From Bradyrhizobium guangdongense (GTDB lineage: Bacteria; Pseudomonadota; Alphaproteobacteria; Rhizobiales; Xanthobacteraceae): a stretch of 64,000 nucleotides of DNA. The position numbers and the translations under genes are program-made. Below are positions 31,759 to 41,843 of the stretch, in pieces. The stretch covers positions 4,278,001-4,342,000 of the forward strand of contig NZ_CP030051.1 in the NCBI RefSeq assembly GCF_004114975.1, read 5' to 3'. Positions within the stretch are counted from its first letter, which is position 1, and each line of letters starts with the position of its first letter. The notes under the pieces were generated by a model. The model was not told the DNA's origin. It ran no database searches and saw nothing but the letters and a program-made list of their open reading frames with translations.

Positions 31759-33186
31759 ATGACCGATTCCGTCGTCACGCGCTTTGCGCCCTCTCCGACC
31801 GGCTTCCTCCATATCGGGGGCGCCCGCACGGCGCTGTTCAACTGGCTCTATGCGAAGAAGCACGGCGGCAAGATGCTGCTGCGGATCGAGGACACCGACC
31901 GTGAGCGCTCCACCGAGGCCGCGATCGGCGCCATCCTCGACGGGCTGAAGTGGCTGGAGCTCGGCTGGGACGGCGAGGTCATCTACCAGTTCAGCCGCGC
32001 CGCCCGCCACCGGGAGGTGGCCGAGCAGCTGCTCGCCGACGGCAAGGCCTATCGCTGCTACGCCACCGCCGAGGAGCTCGCCGCCATGCGCGAGAAGGCG
32101 CGCGCGGAAGGCCGCACCCGCCTCTATGACGGGATGTGGCGCGACCGCGATCCGGCGACGGCTCCGTCCGACGTCAAGCCCACCATCCGCCTACGCGCAC
32201 CGCAGACCGGCGAGACCGTGATCGAGGACCAGGTCCAGGGTCGCGTCGTCTGGCAGAACGAGAACCTTGACGATCTCGTGCTGTTGCGTGGCGACGGCAA
32301 TCCGACCTACATGCTCGCGGTGGTCGTCGACGACCACGACATGGGCGTCACCCACGTGATCCGCGGCGACGACCATCTGATCAACGCCGCGCGCCAGAAG
32401 CAGATCTATGATGCCATGGGCTGGGCGTTGCCGAGCATGTCGCACATCCCCCTGATCCACGGACCTGACGGCTCCAAGCTCTCCAAGCGGCACGGCGCGC
32501 TCGGCGTCGATGCCTACCGTGCCATGGGATACCTCCCGGCTGCGCTGCGCAACTACCTGGTCCGGCTCGGCTGGAGCCATGGCGACCAGGAGATCTTCTC
32601 GACCGAGGAGATGATCGCCGCGTTCGATCTCGCCAGCGTCGGCCGCGCTGCTGCCCGGTTCGATTTCGCCAAGCTGGAAAACCTCAACGGCCACTACATC
32701 CGCCACGCCGACGATCAATCGCTCGTGAACATGTTCGAGGACGTGCTGGATCATGTCGTGCCCGCCCGCGACGAGATTAAGGCCAAGTTAAACGACAGGA
32801 CGCGGGCCCAGCTCCTCAAGGCCATGCCGGCCCTGAAAGAGCGGGCCAAGACGCTGCTCGAGCTGATCGACGGCGCCTATTTCATCTTCGCCGACCGTCC
32901 GCTGCAGCTCGACGCCAAGGCGGCGGCGCTGCTGACGCCTGAGAACCGCAAGCTGATCAGCCAGCTGCATTCCGCGCTGGAGAACGTCGAGACCTGGAGT
33001 GGCGCCTCGACGGAGGCCGCGCTCCGCACCTTTGCCGAGGAAAACAGTCTTAAGCTCGGCGCAGTTGCCCAGCCTTTGCGCGCGGCGCTGACCGGGCGCA
33101 CGACGTCGCCCGGTATATTTGAGGTTTTGGACGTGCTGGGACGCCAGGAAAGCCTTGCCCGGCTTAAGGACCAGGCTACGACGTAA
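31759..33186 (+). CDS. gltX: glutamyl-tRNA synthetase
   Basis: A 475-residue class I synthetase charging tRNA-Glu. HIGH motif in [34 protein letters not shown], the [29 protein letters not shown] block, and the KMSKS motif in [11 protein letters not shown]. The helical anticodon-binding domain occupies the last 160 residues. It is followed by 145 bases and then gltA, the usual Rhizobiales order. Confidence 0.98.
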   Translation: MTDSVVTRFAPSPTGFLHIGGARTALFNWLYAKKHGGKMLLRIEDTDRERSTEAAIGAILDGLKWLELGWDGEVIYQFSRAARHREVAEQLLADGKAYRCYATAEELAAMREKARAEGRTRLYDGMWRDRDPATAPSDVKPTIRLRAPQTGETVIEDQVQGRVVWQNENLDDLVLLRGDGNPTYMLAVVVDDHDMGVTHVIRGDDHLINAARQKQIYDAMGWALPSMSHIPLIHGPDGSKLSKRHGALGVDAYRAMGYLPAALRNYLVRLGWSHGDQEIFSTEEMIAAFDLASVGRAAARFDFAKLENLNGHYIRHADDQSLVNMFEDVLDHVVPARDEIKAKLNDRTRAQLLKAMPALKERAKTLLELIDGAYFIFADRPLQLDAKAAALLTPENRKLISQLHSALENVETWSGASTEAALRTFAEENSLKLGAVAQPLRAALTGRTTSPGIFEVLDVLGRQESLARLKDQATT

Positions 33187-33331
33187 GTAGGCTATGCAAG
33201 CGGCCATCTTGCAGCGCACACAGCAATAATATACCCATCTTGCCGCACATTCTGGAACATCCGGCCTGCCCCATAATCTCCCTTGGGGGACTCCGGCTCC
33301 GGCCCGTTTCACCATACATCGGGGACCTCTG

Positions 33332-34636
<1,305 letters not shown>

Positions 34637-34661
34637 GTCTTCAGCCGACACGGCTCTCGAG

Positions 34662-34690
34662 ACGGCGCCATCTCACGATGGCGCCGTTTT
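34662..34690 (+). terminator. rho-independent terminator of gltA
   Basis: A perfect 11-bp stem (ACGGCGCCATC 34662-34672 with GATGGCGCCGT 34677-34687), a TCAC loop and a TTTT tail starting 26 bases after the gltA stop. Confidence 0.92.
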
Positions 34691-34736
34691 CGTTTGGCAA
34701 GACCACAGGAAGATAAGCAAAGCACGGGGCGAGCGG

Positions 34737-35441
34737 ATGCGCATCACCAACCCGGTCGATGGATGGTTAGAGGTCGTGGCCTGCTCGCCCTTCCCTGATG
34801 CCGGCGGCGAGATCGTTCTGTACCCCCGGTGCGAGATGGACGGGGTCATCACCGCCGAACGTCTCGCGGCGACAGCCGTACATTACAGCGGCTATGACGT
34901 GCCCAAGCCGAAATGGCCGCGCCACGGGATGATGCTCCCCGTGACCGTGGATCTCGCCGATCCCACGCGTTTCAGGATCGAATGGGATTTGGTGCCGACC
35001 GGGCCCGAAGCCGCCGACAAGCTTGCGGCGCAATTGCGCGGCGAGCCAGAGGCGGCCGCCGGCGGCCGTCGCCCGTTCCCTCGCGTCTGGCGCGAGACGG
35101 TGCATGCCGCAGCATCGCCGTCGCTGGTCAACGGCCTCACGCCACAGCAGACGGAGATCGCGCTGGCAGGCGGTGCCGCAGCCCTCGGCCTGCTCCCCAC
35201 CATCGCAACGGTCTTGACCGCGTGTGAGGCTGGGCCGAGCAGTGCGCCCGGCGGGACGTGGGACATCACGGTCCGCGTGAGCGATCCCAACGGCGGACCA
35301 GGCTGGGAAGCGGTCACGCGCATATCATTCAGCAGCCCAGGCCGCCGCGAAAGCCGCACTGCTCCCGGACGCGAGTTGCCCGTCCTGGTCGACCCGGCCA
35401 ATCGCAAGCGTATCCTCGTCGACGTCGCGCGCCTCTCCTGA
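34737..35441 (+). CDS. hypothetical protein, 234 residues
   Basis: Not recognised. The first 100 residues look like a beta-rich domain (GWLEVVACSPFPDAGGEIVLYP, MLPVTVDLADPTRFRIEWDLVPTG). A linker of Gly/Arg/Pro follows, then one hydrophobic stretch near 137-160 (TEIALAGGAAALGLLPTIATVLTA), then a second beta-rich part with WDITVRVSDP and ELPVLVDPANRKRILVDVARL. The two halves echo each other loosely (each ends DPxxxRIxVD or similar), suggesting a duplicated beta domain, though this is inference. It is isolated: a terminator lies upstream, and the ROK promoter is downstream. Codon usage is GC-rich like its neighbours. Confidence 0.6.
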   Translation: MRITNPVDGWLEVVACSPFPDAGGEIVLYPRCEMDGVITAERLAATAVHYSGYDVPKPKWPRHGMMLPVTVDLADPTRFRIEWDLVPTGPEAADKLAAQLRGEPEAAAGGRRPFPRVWRETVHAAASPSLVNGLTPQQTEIALAGGAAALGLLPTIATVLTACEAGPSSAPGGTWDITVRVSDPNGGPGWEAVTRISFSSPGRRESRTAPGRELPVLVDPANRKRILVDVARLS

Positions 35442-35490
35442 CCTTGCTGCCACGCACAACAACAAGTCGACGCATTACACCCGCAAGCGC

Positions 35491-35538
35491 TTGACAGGCG
35501 AAAGGCTCCGCGCGCAAATTCTTACACTAAGTAAGAAT
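35491..35538 (+). promoter_or_regulatory. promoter and palindromic operator of the ROK regulator operon
   Basis: A perfect -35 TTGACA (35491-35496) is followed 18-20 bases later by an AT-rich -10-like CAAATT/AAATTC. A perfect 8-bp inverted repeat, ATTCTTAC at 35518-35525 and GTAAGAAT at 35531-35538 with a five-base spacer, overlaps the -10/start region. This is the expected layout of a self-repressing ROK regulator. No second copy was seen before the solute-binding-protein gene. Confidence 0.72.
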
Positions 35539-35554
35539 GACGACAGGGACGGAA

Positions 35555-36727
35555 ATGTCGGAGCAGCCGAGAAGTCGGCGGCAGACGCGCGCTGCCATTT
35601 TGACTCACCTGCTTCAGTCGGGCGGCTCGTTCCGGCCGCCGCTGGCCAAGGCCGTGCGCCTGTCGGAAGCGAGCCTGTCGCGCATCCTGTTTGACCTGAA
35701 AGCCGAAGGCCTGATCGAGGAAATCAGGCGCCCTGCCCCTTATGTCGGCGGCCCGACCGGCCTCGTCTCGCTGGATGGGACCGTCGCGCTCGCGGGCCTC
35801 GAGCTCACCAGCCAGCACCTCAGCGTCGGCGTCGGCGGCCTTGCGGGCGAGCTGCATTACAGCGAGCGCGTGCCGTTGCCGAAAAGAATGACATCCGAGT
35901 CCGTTGGCCGGGTGTTTCGCGAAGCGCTGACATTGCTGCGCGAGTGGACGCGGCGGCGGCGCATCAGCCTCGCACAGATCGGCGTCACCATTCCGGGCCT
36001 CGGCCGGCTGAGTGTATCGGGCAACCCGATCATTCCCTGTGACGTCGAACGCATCGGCCAGATGTTCGGCGAATTGTGCACGGACGTCCCGGTCGCCTTC
36101 ACCAATTCGGTGGTGGCGCACGCGACCTTTCATCGTTGTCGCACGCACAATTATCCATTCAGCGATGCGCATCTGTTCGTATTTGTCGGCCAGGGCGTCG
36201 CGGGGACGTGGATGGATGATCCGAACGAGGGCGATGCGCTCGAGCCGGTCGAGCTTGGCCACATGGTGTTCGAACCCGGCGGCCCGCGTTGCCGCTGCGG
36301 TCACCACGGCTGCGTCGAGGCCTATACGTCGCTGCCGGCCTTGGCCGCGCTTCTGGGGACCACCGAAGCCGAGCTGCTCCAGCTCGGCAGTGAATGGGTG
36401 ACCACAATCCCGCTCACATCGCGCACGCGTCGGCAATTGCGCCAGCGGCTGTTCAGGCTTGGCCTTGCCATCGGCAACACGCTGAACGTGAAGCCCTGCC
36501 GCGGCGTCGTCGTCAGCGGCTGGCCATCCCTTCTCGCAGAAGACGATCGAAAGGCCATCATCGACGGGATCGATGCCTGTCTTCTGGGTGGCCGGACACT
36601 GGCGCGGGTGTCGCTCGCCTTCGTGCCGCCCTCGAATGGCAACGATCCGCAGGCCGCGCTCGCCTTCGCCGCGTTCTGCCTGACCAGAAGCGGCGGCATG
36701 CCGGCCGCATCGACGGAGGCCGCCTGA
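35555..36727 (+). CDS. ROK family transcriptional regulator
   Basis: A 390-residue NagC/XylR-type regulator. The N-terminal winged helix (about 10-75) has RAAILTHLLQSGGSFRPPLAKAVRLSEASLSRILFDLKAEGLI. The ROK domain carries the ITIPGLG-type nucleotide loop (VTIPGLGRLS), FVGQGVAGTWM, ELGHMVFEPGGPRCRCGHHGCVEAY with the conserved zinc-binding CxCGxxGCxE cluster. An ATG at 35537 is also open, but it lies inside the operator palindrome; the ATG at 35555 has an AGGGA ribosome-binding site. It precedes a carbohydrate ABC system by 60 bases and should control it in response to the sugar. Confidence 0.88.
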   Translation: MSEQPRSRRQTRAAILTHLLQSGGSFRPPLAKAVRLSEASLSRILFDLKAEGLIEEIRRPAPYVGGPTGLVSLDGTVALAGLELTSQHLSVGVGGLAGELHYSERVPLPKRMTSESVGRVFREALTLLREWTRRRRISLAQIGVTIPGLGRLSVSGNPIIPCDVERIGQMFGELCTDVPVAFTNSVVAHATFHRCRTHNYPFSDAHLFVFVGQGVAGTWMDDPNEGDALEPVELGHMVFEPGGPRCRCGHHGCVEAYTSLPALAALLGTTEAELLQLGSEWVTTIPLTSRTRRQLRQRLFRLGLAIGNTLNVKPCRGVVVSGWPSLLAEDDRKAIIDGIDACLLGGRTLARVSLAFVPPSNGNDPQAALAFAAFCLTRSGGMPAASTEAA

Positions 36728-36787
36728 AATAATCCGAATGCTGCGCGGCTCTCGCGCCAGAACTTTCACACCCGGGAGGAACTTGCC

Positions 36788-38074
36788 ATGCCGATCACGA
36801 CAACAAGGCGCCGTCTGCTCGCTGGATCTGCTGCTGCGTTCGCGCTGCCGGCCTTCGTCCGCGCGCAAGGCGCGGTCAAGCCGCGCCTGACCGTGATCTC
36901 GCAATGGTCGGCGGGCAGCGATGGGGCGGCGATCACGGCGCTCGGCAAGAAGTTCGAGGAGAAGGGCGGCGTCTGGCAGCACTCGCCCGTCCCCGGCTTT
37001 ACCACCGAGATGATGAACAAGCTGCGGGCGCAGATCATCGCGGGCGATCCGCCGGCCTGCTCGCAGCTCAAGGGCCCCGAGATCGCGGCCTGGTCGAAGA
37101 TTGCCCCGACCGTCGATCTTGACGCCCTCGTCTCGGCGGCCGGTTACGAAAAGGTCGTCGCGCCGGACCTTGCGAAACTGCACAAGCCCGCGGGCAAGTG
37201 GATCGCGCTGCCGCTGCAGATCTACAGCACCAACATGCTGTTTCTCTCCAAACGCGCGATGGACAAGGCCAAGGCTGACAAGATCCCCGTCACCTGGGCC
37301 GACTTCAACGAGCTCGCCGAGAAGATGAAAGCGGGAGGCGTGCCATATCCGGTCGCCAACGGCGGAACGCGCCCCGATGACGGGCAGAAGTTCGAGGCTG
37401 CTTTGGCCGGCATCAGCCCCGCCGTCTACCGCGCGGCCATCATGAATCTCGACGAGAAGGCGCTGCAGGCTGCCGAGATCAAGGCTGCGTTCGCGCAGGT
37501 CCGCAAGATCGCCGATTGGATGGATCCCAATGTCGGCGCCCAGCACTTTTCGACCAACTTAAAGCGCTTCGTCGAGGCCGACATGGGCATGATGATCATG
37601 GGCGGCTGGGCGCAGGGCGTCTTGCGCAATGCCGGTTTCAAGTTCGAAGACTTCACCATCGTCCCGGGCCCCAGCGACAACGGCAAGCCGGTCTTTCTGC
37701 TGAATGCCGATGCCTTCATCTTCTGGCAGCGCAAGGAAGCGGACCTGCAAGCCGGGCAGACGTTGATGGCCCAGCTCGTCATGGATCCGGCGATCCAGAC
37801 GATGTATTCCCAGATCACCGGGTCGATCCCCGTGCGCACCGACGTCGATCTCTCGGGCGAAGGCTGGTCGGACGGTCAACGGACGACCGCAGCAGCCCTG
37901 AAAGACGCGATCGCCAGCAACCAGGCCGTCCTCAGTCTTGCGCACAACATGGCGCAGGAAAACGGCATGGCGGCAGCCATGATCGATGTGATCACGGAGT
38001 TTGTGAAGAACAAGACCATCAAGCCGGAGCAAGCGGCCACCCGCCTCGCCGAGGCCGTCGAGAGCGCACGTTGA
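36788..38074 (+). CDS. ABC carbohydrate transporter, solute-binding protein
   Basis: A 428-residue periplasmic binding protein of the CUT1 (extracellular solute-binding family 1) class. It has a twin-arginine-like signal (TTRRRLLAGSAAAFALPAFVRA, cleavage near residue 26). The mature protein begins with LTVISQWSAGSDGAAITALGKKFEEKGG and contains the typical TTEMMNKLRAQIIAGDPP and GVPYPVANGGTRPDDGQ segments. A GGGAGGA ribosome-binding site supports the start. The ligand is unknown; homologues bind mono- or oligosaccharides. First structural gene of the five-gene transport operon. Confidence 0.92.
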   Translation: MPITTTRRRLLAGSAAAFALPAFVRAQGAVKPRLTVISQWSAGSDGAAITALGKKFEEKGGVWQHSPVPGFTTEMMNKLRAQIIAGDPPACSQLKGPEIAAWSKIAPTVDLDALVSAAGYEKVVAPDLAKLHKPAGKWIALPLQIYSTNMLFLSKRAMDKAKADKIPVTWADFNELAEKMKAGGVPYPVANGGTRPDDGQKFEAALAGISPAVYRAAIMNLDEKALQAAEIKAAFAQVRKIADWMDPNVGAQHFSTNLKRFVEADMGMMIMGGWAQGVLRNAGFKFEDFTIVPGPSDNGKPVFLLNADAFIFWQRKEADLQAGQTLMAQLVMDPAIQTMYSQITGSIPVRTDVDLSGEGWSDGQRTTAAALKDAIASNQAVLSLAHNMAQENGMAAAMIDVITEFVKNKTIKPEQAATRLAEAVESAR

Positions 38075-38994
38075 GCTTCGGCGTCTCGACAAGACCCGGA
38101 CGGCCGGCGGCCAGTGACATGGTGCGCCGGCTGCCCGAAGTTCTGATGATCTGGGTGCCGCTGCTGCTTTCGGCAGCGCACCTGGTTGCGTTCTCGATCT
38201 GGACGATCTGGATTTCGTTCACACCCTCGACGCTTGTCCCCGTCACGGGCTGGGTGGGCTTGCGCAACTACAACGCCGTCCTGGCGTCGCGGAACTGGCA
38301 GATTGCGTTCGATAACCTGCTGCTATTCGGCGTCGCCTTCGTGCTGCTCAGCCTGATGACGGGCCTCCTGCTCGCGATCCTGCTCGATCAGCGCATTCGC
38401 GGCGAGAACGTACTGCGATCCATTTTCCTCTACCCTTTGGCGGTGTCCTTCGTGGTCACCGGCACGGTCTGGAGCTGGCTGCTCAATCCTGGCCTTGGAA
38501 TCCAGAAGTTGGTCCACGATCTCGGCTGGACCACGTTCCGGTTCGACTGGCTGATCGACCGCGACATGGCCATCTGGACCATCGTCATCGCAGCGATCTG
38601 GCAATCCTCCGGCTTTGCCATGGCGCTCTTCCTCGCCGGCCTACGCTCCGTCGACGCCGACTTGGTCAAGGCCGCGCAGATCGACGGCGCCGGACCTCTC
38701 AGGATTTACCGGCGCGTGATCCTGCCGACGCTTTGGCCGATCACCATTACCGTCATCGTGATTCAGCTGCAGTTCGCGATTTCGACGTTTGACCTCGTCC
38801 GCGCGCTCACCAATGGCGGTCCCGGCATAGCGACCCAGCTGCCGGCCCTCGTTGTCTATGACCTGATGTTCCAGCGCAGCCTGCTCGGACGGGGCGCCGC
38901 GGCCGCAGTGCTCATGCTGCTGATCCTTCTCGCGGTGTTGCTGCCCTATGCGGCGTGGCGCTACATCCAGCGGCGGCGGACGAACCATGCGTGA
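38071..38994 (+). CDS. ABC carbohydrate transporter, permease 1
   Basis: A 307-residue CUT1 permease of the MalF/UgpA type if started at the TTG at 38071, which overlaps the preceding stop (TTGA) and has a GAGAG upstream; an ATG at 38119 would give 291 residues. Six TM helices are predictable, the first at LIWVPLLLSAAHLVAFSIW-like region near residue 25. The EAA loop reads VDADLVKAAQIDGAGPLRIYRRVILPTLWP. It forms the channel together with the next gene. Confidence 0.9.
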   Translation: MSFGVSTRPGRPAASDMVRRLPEVLMIWVPLLLSAAHLVAFSIWTIWISFTPSTLVPVTGWVGLRNYNAVLASRNWQIAFDNLLLFGVAFVLLSLMTGLLLAILLDQRIRGENVLRSIFLYPLAVSFVVTGTVWSWLLNPGLGIQKLVHDLGWTTFRFDWLIDRDMAIWTIVIAAIWQSSGFAMALFLAGLRSVDADLVKAAQIDGAGPLRIYRRVILPTLWPITITVIVIQLQFAISTFDLVRALTNGGPGIATQLPALVVYDLMFQRSLLGRGAAAAVLMLLILLAVLLPYAAWRYIQRRRTNHA

Positions 38995-39844
38995 GCGAAC
39001 CTTCGCCCCGGGCCGACTTCTGATCTACGTCATCATTTCGCTGATCGCTGCAGCATGGCTCGCGCCACTGGCTGTTGTGGTTCTGAACTCGCTCCGCACC
39101 AACGAGGAGATCGCCCAAGGCTCGATGATCGGGTGGCCGCAGCATTTGGCCTGGAGCAATTACGCCGCCGCCTGGAGCGGATTCTGCGTCGCCGAGACCT
39201 GCGCCGGCATTCGGCCGTATATGCTGAACTCCGCGCTCGTGACCATCCCCGCGACGATCTTCTCCACCCTGCTTGGCGCCGTGGCAGGCTACGCGGTGTC
39301 ACTCTGGCGTTTTCGCGGCGACAGCTGGATCTACGGCATCGTCACGCTCGGCATCTTCCTTCCGCAGCAGATGCGTCTGCTGCCATGGACCATCGTGCTG
39401 CGCGACACGGGCCTGATGAATACGCTGACGGGGCTGGTCGTGATCCACACGATCCAGGGGCTCTCCTTCACGACGCTGTTCTGCCGAAACTACTATGTCG
39501 CCATTCCCCATGAATTGATCCGGGCCGCGCGCATCGATGGCGCGGGATTCTTTCGCATTTTCTGGCGCATCATCCTGCCGCTTTCGCCGCCGATCCTGGT
39601 CGTCACCGTGATCTGGCAGTTCACGCATATCTGGAACGAGTTTCTCTATGGCGTGACATTCACGACCGGTCAGCAACAGCCGGTCACCGCCGCGCTGATC
39701 GCGCTGTCCGCCGCAGTCGCCGATATCCCGCAGCATGGCGTGCAGAGCGCTGCGGTGATCATCGCAGCACTGCCTACGCTGCTGATCTATCTGTTCGGCG
39801 GCAGGTATTTCGTACGCGGCCTCACTGCCGGGGCCGTGAAATGA
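38987..39844 (+). CDS. ABC carbohydrate transporter, permease 2
   Basis: A 285-residue CUT1 permease of the MalG/UgpE type, overlapping the first permease by eight bases. Six TM helices; the EAA loop is IPHELIRAARIDGAGFFRIFWRIILPLSPP and the C-terminus ends GGRYFVRGLTAGAVK, as is usual in this subfamily. A 20-residue insertion with two cysteines (WSGFCVAETCAGIRPY) lies in the first periplasmic loop and is larger than usual. Confidence 0.92.
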   Translation: MRERTFAPGRLLIYVIISLIAAAWLAPLAVVVLNSLRTNEEIAQGSMIGWPQHLAWSNYAAAWSGFCVAETCAGIRPYMLNSALVTIPATIFSTLLGAVAGYAVSLWRFRGDSWIYGIVTLGIFLPQQMRLLPWTIVLRDTGLMNTLTGLVVIHTIQGLSFTTLFCRNYYVAIPHELIRAARIDGAGFFRIFWRIILPLSPPILVVTVIWQFTHIWNEFLYGVTFTTGQQQPVTAALIALSAAVADIPQHGVQSAAVIIAALPTLLIYLFGGRYFVRGLTAGAVK

Positions 39845-39854
39845 TGGATGTGTC

Positions 39855-40970
39855 ATGGCAGCTCTGAGCATTCGCGCCCTGTCCAAGCGCTACGCCAATC
39901 TGGAGGTGCTGAAAGGCATCGATCTCGACATCGAGAGCGGCGAATTCACCGTCCTGGTCGGGCCGTCCGGCTGCGGCAAGTCCACGTTGCTCAACATCGT
40001 CGCCGGGCTCGATCACCCCAGCGCAGGCAGCGTGGAAATCGGCGGACGTGTCGTCAACGACGTGCCGCCCAAGGACCGCGACATCGCCATGGTGTTCCAG
40101 TCCTATGCGCTCTATCCGTCGATGACGGTGCGCCAGAACATCACCTTCGGCATGGAATGCCGCCACGTCCCCAGGGCGGAGCAGGACAAGGCGGTGGCGA
40201 ATGTCGCCAAATTGCTGCAGATCGAGCCCCTGCTCGGCCGCAAGCCGGCGCAACTGTCCGGCGGTCAGCGCCAGCGCGTGGCGATGGGCCGGGCGCTGGT
40301 GCGTGATCCCCTGCTCTTCCTGTTCGACGAGCCGCTCTCCAATCTCGACGCCAAGCTGCGCGTCGAGATGCGCATGGAGATCAAGCGGCTGCACCAACGC
40401 ATCGGTGCCACCATCATCTACGTCACGCACGACCAGATCGAGGCGATGACGATGGCGACCCGTATCGCCGTGATGCACCGGGGCGTGGTGCAGCAATTCG
40501 CCGACCCTGACACGGTCTACCGCTATCCGGCCAATCTGTTCGTCGCCCGCTTCATGGGCTCGCCGCCCATGAACACGATGTCGGCTCGGCTCGAGGCAGA
40601 CAGCAGCGGCCCCGTGGCGGTGATCGGCGCAGGCCGGACGGACGAAGTGCGTCTGCGCCTGCAAGGCTATGAGGCGGCCGCGTCCTATGTCGGCCGCGAG
40701 GTGGTGCTCGGGATCAGGCCGGAATGCATTGCCGAGGGCGACCGTGTGTTCTCGGGTGCTGCGGAGGCGCCCGTCATCGTCACTGCGCCGGTCGAACTGG
40801 TCGAGCCCACCGGCGCCGAGACCATCGTCCTGCTGCGGCTTGGCGGCGAGCCCGCGCAGGCGCGCATCTCGCCGGACATCCGGCCCGCATCGGGCTCCAG
40901 CGCCGCCTTCGCGCTGGACACCCGACGCATCTGCCTGTTCGACCCCGAGACGGAGCGACTGATCGCATGA
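39855..40970 (+). CDS. ABC carbohydrate transporter, ATP-binding protein (UgpC/MalK type)
   Basis: A 371-residue ATPase energising the two permeases. Walker A VGPSGCGKST (about 36-45), Q-loop VFQSYALYPSMTV, signature LSGGQRQRVAMGRAL, Walker B LLFLFDEPLSNLDAKLR and the H-loop IYVTHDQIEAM are present. The C-terminal 130 residues form the TOBE/MOP-like regulatory domain with VVLGIRPECIAEGD. Its stop overlaps the SDR start (ATGA). Confidence 0.95.
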   Translation: MAALSIRALSKRYANLEVLKGIDLDIESGEFTVLVGPSGCGKSTLLNIVAGLDHPSAGSVEIGGRVVNDVPPKDRDIAMVFQSYALYPSMTVRQNITFGMECRHVPRAEQDKAVANVAKLLQIEPLLGRKPAQLSGGQRQRVAMGRALVRDPLLFLFDEPLSNLDAKLRVEMRMEIKRLHQRIGATIIYVTHDQIEAMTMATRIAVMHRGVVQQFADPDTVYRYPANLFVARFMGSPPMNTMSARLEADSSGPVAVIGAGRTDEVRLRLQGYEAAASYVGREVVLGIRPECIAEGDRVFSGAAEAPVIVTAPVELVEPTGAETIVLLRLGGEPAQARISPDIRPASGSSAAFALDTRRICLFDPETERLIA

Positions 40971-41734
40971 CCCAGACGAGCTATGCCGGCCTCAGAGATC
41001 GCGTCGTGGTGATCACTGGAGGCGCCAGCGGCATCGGCGCCGCTTTCGTGCGGGCATTCGCCGCTCAGGGCTCCCGCGTCGCTTTCCTCGACATCGATAC
41101 GGGGGCCGGCGAAGCGCTGGCGCAGGAGGTGACGAAAACCTCCGGCACGGCACCGCTGTTCGTGCGCTGCGACCTCCTGGACATCGACGCCTTGCGCGTC
41201 GCGCTGACCGAGGTGCGCGCATCGCTCGGCGATGCCGCGGTCCTCGTCAACAACGCCGCCAATGACCAGCGCCAGGTGCTTGCAGACGTGACGCCGGAGG
41301 ATTTCGACTGGATGATCGGCGTCAATCTCAAGCACGTTTTCTTTGCCGCACAAGCCGTGGTGCCGCAGATGCAGGCGCGCGGCGGCGGCTCGATCATCAA
41401 CATGTCCTCGGTGGCCTGGATGCGCGGTGCGCCGGCGCTGCCGATCTACGCCGCGGCGAAGGCGGCGATCGTCGGCTTCACCAACTCGCTGGGGCGCAAG
41501 TTCGGCGCCGACCGCATCCGCGTCAACGCAATCGCGCCGGGGATGGTGATCACCGAGCGGCAGCGAAAGCTGTGGTATCCGGACGAGCGGCAGATTGCCG
41601 AGATGCGCACCCGCCAGGCCATTCCCGATGCGGTGACGCCGGAGGACATCGCCGACATGGCGCTGTACCTCGCCTCAGATGCGAGCCGGCGCGTCACGTG
41701 CCAGTGCTTCAGGGTGGACGGCGGGTTGGCCTGA
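40967..41734 (+). CDS. SDR family oxidoreductase
   Basis: A 255-residue classical short-chain dehydrogenase. Cofactor loop ITGGASGIGAAF (TGxxxGxG), DIDTGAG after beta-2 (Asp suggests NAD preference), NNAAND, the catalytic Ser in INMSSVAW and YAAAK (Tyr/Lys), and a C-terminal CFRVDGGLA. As the last gene of the ROK-ABC operon, coupled by an ATGA overlap, it probably oxidises the imported sugar or its lactone/alcohol. The substrate is inferred only from context. Confidence 0.92.
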   Translation: MTQTSYAGLRDRVVVITGGASGIGAAFVRAFAAQGSRVAFLDIDTGAGEALAQEVTKTSGTAPLFVRCDLLDIDALRVALTEVRASLGDAAVLVNNAANDQRQVLADVTPEDFDWMIGVNLKHVFFAAQAVVPQMQARGGGSIINMSSVAWMRGAPALPIYAAAKAAIVGFTNSLGRKFGADRIRVNAIAPGMVITERQRKLWYPDERQIAEMRTRQAIPDAVTPEDIADMALYLASDASRRVTCQCFRVDGGLA

Positions 41735-41750
41735 CGGCACGGGAAGTGCC

Positions 41751-41843
41751 GTAGGGTGGCCAAAGGCGCCCTTGCGCCGTGCCCGCCATCTCTCTCGATC
41801 GCGAAAAAAATGCGTGGGCACGCTTTCGCTTTGCCCACCCTAC
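41751..41843. repeat. Bradyrhizobium-type palindromic intergenic repeat
   Basis: An imperfect palindrome with perfect 9-bp ends GTAGGGTGG (41751-41759) and CCACCCTAC (41835-41843), inner CAAAGGCGC / GCGCCGTGCCCGCC and GTGGGCACGCTTTCGCTTTG arms. I recognise the GTAGGGTGGGCAAAG...TTTGCCCACCCTAC pattern as frequent between Bradyrhizobium genes. It lies between the convergent SDR and lpxB genes, can fold into a long hairpin and may terminate both. The lpxB stop codon (41842-41840) lies inside its right end. Confidence 0.8.
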
